Of a DNA stretch of 5,838 nucleotides, positions 5,064 through 5,838 are shown piece after piece. The DNA comes from Candidatus Saccharimonadota bacterium (GTDB lineage: Bacteria > Patescibacteriota > Saccharimonadia > UBA4664), in contig JARIHM010000180.1 in assembly GCA_029288275.1 (NCBI GenBank), positions 1 to 5,838 of the forward strand. The letters are read 5' to 3'. Position 1 is the first letter of the stretch; every line of letters begins with the position of its first letter. The translations under genes and the position numbers were made by a program. The notes under the pieces were generated by a model that worked only from the letters and a program-made list of their open reading frames with translations, did no database searches and had not been told where the DNA came from.

Positions 5064-5070
5064 AACCGTG

Positions 5071-5646
5071 CTATCGCGGCTGCGGCGGTCCGGTGATGCC
5101 AATAGGCGGGCCGGGCGGCAGGGCGGCAGCGCTGGCGTAGACCTCCAATACCCCATAAGCACCAGCGCGAAATGTAAAACTGCCCGGCCCTGTTGGTAGC
5201 TGGTTGAGTCCGGGCTGCTCGATAAACTCGGCAAACCCGACAATATCTGCACCAGACGTGGCATCCCAGCTTACCTGCATGATCGGCGGGTCGCTTGGTG
5301 GGGGCCCGGCTACGGTGGTAACCTTTAGCGCAATTAGGTTGCTGGGTTCGCCCGTCGCGCGATTGTGGACCTCCTGGTGGTCAATACTACCGTCAGCCTT
5401 AAACGCAACTGTGGCTTGCAGATTGGGGCAAGGAATATTGCTTGGCTGGGGGTGACCGCTCGCTTGAGCACAACGGTAATTGAGGTTGCCGTCCCCCACA
5501 ACGAGATCCTCGGGCACCTGCGCCTGCACGTGCCGGCCGGGTTCATTGGGCTGGACGTGCTGGGTCACGAGCGGTACGGTTCCAGAAAACGTGCAGCCCG
5601 CAGCTATAAGGAGCACGCCGGCCATGGCGCCAAGAAGTTTACGCAT
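5071..5646 (-). CDS. Predicted lipoprotein, unrecognised family
   Basis: The predicted protein has 191 residues. It opens with a lipoprotein signal peptide: basic MRK, a hydrophobic core at about 4-14, and a lipobox IAAGC whose C18 would be lipidated after cleavage by signal peptidase II. The mature part has no membrane segment. A strand-rich domain is suggested by LQATVAFKADGSIDH at 76-90 and PIMQVSWDATSG at 121-132, and it ends in a Pro/Gly-rich tail at 177-191. C59 and C73 could form a disulfide. I do not recognise the family. The ATG at 5646 is chosen because AAAGGA (5658-5653) lies six bases upstream and the signal peptide starts there; an in-frame ATG at 5694 overlaps the -10 box and would bury the signal peptide. 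The gene stops with TAG and has its own terminator. Confidence 0.82.
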   Translation of the reverse strand: MRKLLGAMAGVLLIAAGCTFSGTVPLVTQHVQPNEPGRHVQAQVPEDLVVGDGNLNYRCAQASGHPQPSNIPCPNLQATVAFKADGSIDHQEVHNRATGEPSNLIALKVTTVAGPPPSDPPIMQVSWDATSGADIVGFAEFIEQPGLNQLPTGPGSFTFRAGAYGVLEVYASAAALPPGPPIGITGPPQPR

Positions 5647-5689
5647 AGGGCGTCCTTTGGCTATCGACAGTAGGGAGGTACGGCAAAGT

Positions 5690-5700
5690 ATCATAGCATA
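5690..5700 (-). promoter_or_regulatory. -10 region of the lipoprotein gene
   Basis: Two overlapping -10-like hexamers lie on the - strand, TATGCT (5700-5695) and TATGAT (5695-5690). TATGAT would start transcription near 5683, giving a leader of about 37 bases that holds the AAAGGA ribosome-binding site. No convincing -35 is seen at the right distance. Confidence 0.45.
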
Positions 5701-5727
5701 GGTTGGCGTGAGCGTCGCCTCTTTGGC

Positions 5728-5752
5728 TAGAAAATCAAGGCTATTTTTTCTA
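5728..5752. repeat. Inverted repeat upstream of the PfkB gene (candidate operator)
   Basis: TAGAAAA (5728-5734) and its exact reverse complement TTTTCTA (5746-5752) are separated by 11 bases and cover the expected -35 region of the PfkB promoter. The half-sites are simple A/T-rich sequence, so chance is a real alternative. The spacing resembles that of the repeat at the aldolase promoter, but the half-site sequence differs. Confidence 0.3.
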
Positions 5753-5764
5753 AAGCGTAACTGG

Positions 5765-5770
5765 TATCAT
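5765..5770 (+). promoter_or_regulatory. -10 hexamer of the PfkB-family kinase gene
   Basis: TATCAT ends 8 bases before the ATG at 5779. Transcription would begin one or two bases before the start codon, so the message is predicted to be nearly leaderless. There is no Shine-Dalgarno sequence (GGCGCTAT precedes the ATG). The -35 is poor: the matching position falls in a T-run (about 5742-5749). Confidence 0.45.
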
Positions 5771-5778
5771 GGCGCTAT

Positions 5779-5838
5779 ATGAGTGTAACGAGTGCAAGAA
5801 TTCTCACATTTGGTGCGGCTACCCAGGATGTCTTTCTA
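5779..5838 (+). CDS. PfkB-family carbohydrate kinase, N-terminal 20 residues (partial)
   Basis: An ATG at 5779 opens a frame that is still open at the end of the window. The 20 visible residues read MSVTSARILTFGAATQDVFL. The pattern of a hydrophobic strand followed by G-A/S-A-x-x-D-V/I is the first beta strand of PfkB/ribokinase-family kinases, where the aspartate helps bind the sugar hydroxyls. The ATQDVFL form is what I recall from sugar kinases annotated in Saccharibacteria and relatives. The family transfers phosphate from ATP to a sugar, a sugar phosphate or a nucleoside; substrate cannot be told from this fragment. Position after pentose-phosphate and aldolase genes would suit a ribokinase or a fructose-6-phosphate kinase. 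The start is supported by the TATCAT hexamer 8 bases upstream. Confidence 0.68.
   Translation, partial: MSVTSARILTFGAATQDVFL

Noticed and set aside
5365..5673. Open frame of 102 codons on the + strand
   Set aside because: It lies antisense to the lipoprotein gene, which has a signal peptide, lipobox, ribosome-binding site and terminator; the + frame has none of these.
5647..5694. Upstream ATG at 5694 for the lipoprotein gene
   Set aside because: It overlaps the -10 sequence and would place 16 extra residues before the signal peptide; the ATG at 5646 has AAAGGA at proper spacing.
1..5838. TGA-to-glycine recoding, as in Gracilibacteria
   Set aside because: All recognised genes are full length under the standard code with ordinary glycine codons and no in-frame TGA.
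1..5838. Mobile element, CRISPR array, tRNA, rRNA, toxin-antitoxin or defence genes
   Set aside because: I looked for transposase or integrase motifs, terminal repeats, regularly spaced repeats and tRNA-like arms and saw none.

Overview
The window looks like a chromosomal segment of a small-genome bacterium, most likely a member of the Candidate Phyla Radiation close to Candidatus Saccharibacteria (TM7). The assignment is an inference. It rests on a pentose-phosphate gene set with a transketolase split into two subunits, a PfkB-type kinase opening with GAATQDVFL (a start I associate from memory with Saccharibacterial sugar kinases), small membrane proteins of no known function between metabolic genes, and promoters that abut start codons. 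Base composition is moderately GC-rich. The standard code fits every gene. No mobile element, CRISPR array, tRNA or rRNA is visible.

Layout, left to right. (1) The 3' end of ribulose-phosphate 3-epimerase (1-159). (2) Two short membrane proteins on the + strand: one unrecognised (205-591) and one resembling DUF3592 (613-1119). (3) Transketolase N-terminal subunit (1136-2008) and C-terminal subunit (2074-3069), separated by 65 bases that hold a separate promoter. (4) A three-helix membrane protein on the - strand (3115-3399), ending in an intrinsic terminator that abuts the transketolase stop. (5) An AT-rich divergent promoter region (3400-3574). (6) Class II fructose-bisphosphate aldolase (3575-4465). 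(7) A membrane-anchored extracytoplasmic protein (4508-5020), convergent with a - strand lipoprotein (5071-5646); a terminator lies between them. (8) The first 20 codons of a PfkB-family sugar kinase (5779-5838, running off the window).

The metabolic genes fit one job: moving carbon between pentose phosphates and glycolytic intermediates. Rpe makes xylulose 5-phosphate, transketolase moves two-carbon units to give fructose 6-phosphate and glyceraldehyde 3-phosphate, the aldolase joins or splits the triose/hexose level, and the PfkB kinase probably phosphorylates a sugar or related substrate. The envelope proteins between them have no evident link to this pathway.

The most interesting signal is regulatory. 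Three + strand genes (205, 1136, 2074) have a -10-like hexamer (TATGCT or TATCAT) ending exactly 6 bases before the ATG and lack a Shine-Dalgarno sequence, which predicts leaderless mRNAs. Two more (4508, 5779) have the same hexamer 8-9 bases before the ATG. In contrast, both - strand genes and the aldolase have leaders of roughly 25-50 bases with purine-rich ribosome-binding sites. I found no convincing new multi-gene system such as a defence locus or biosynthetic cluster.
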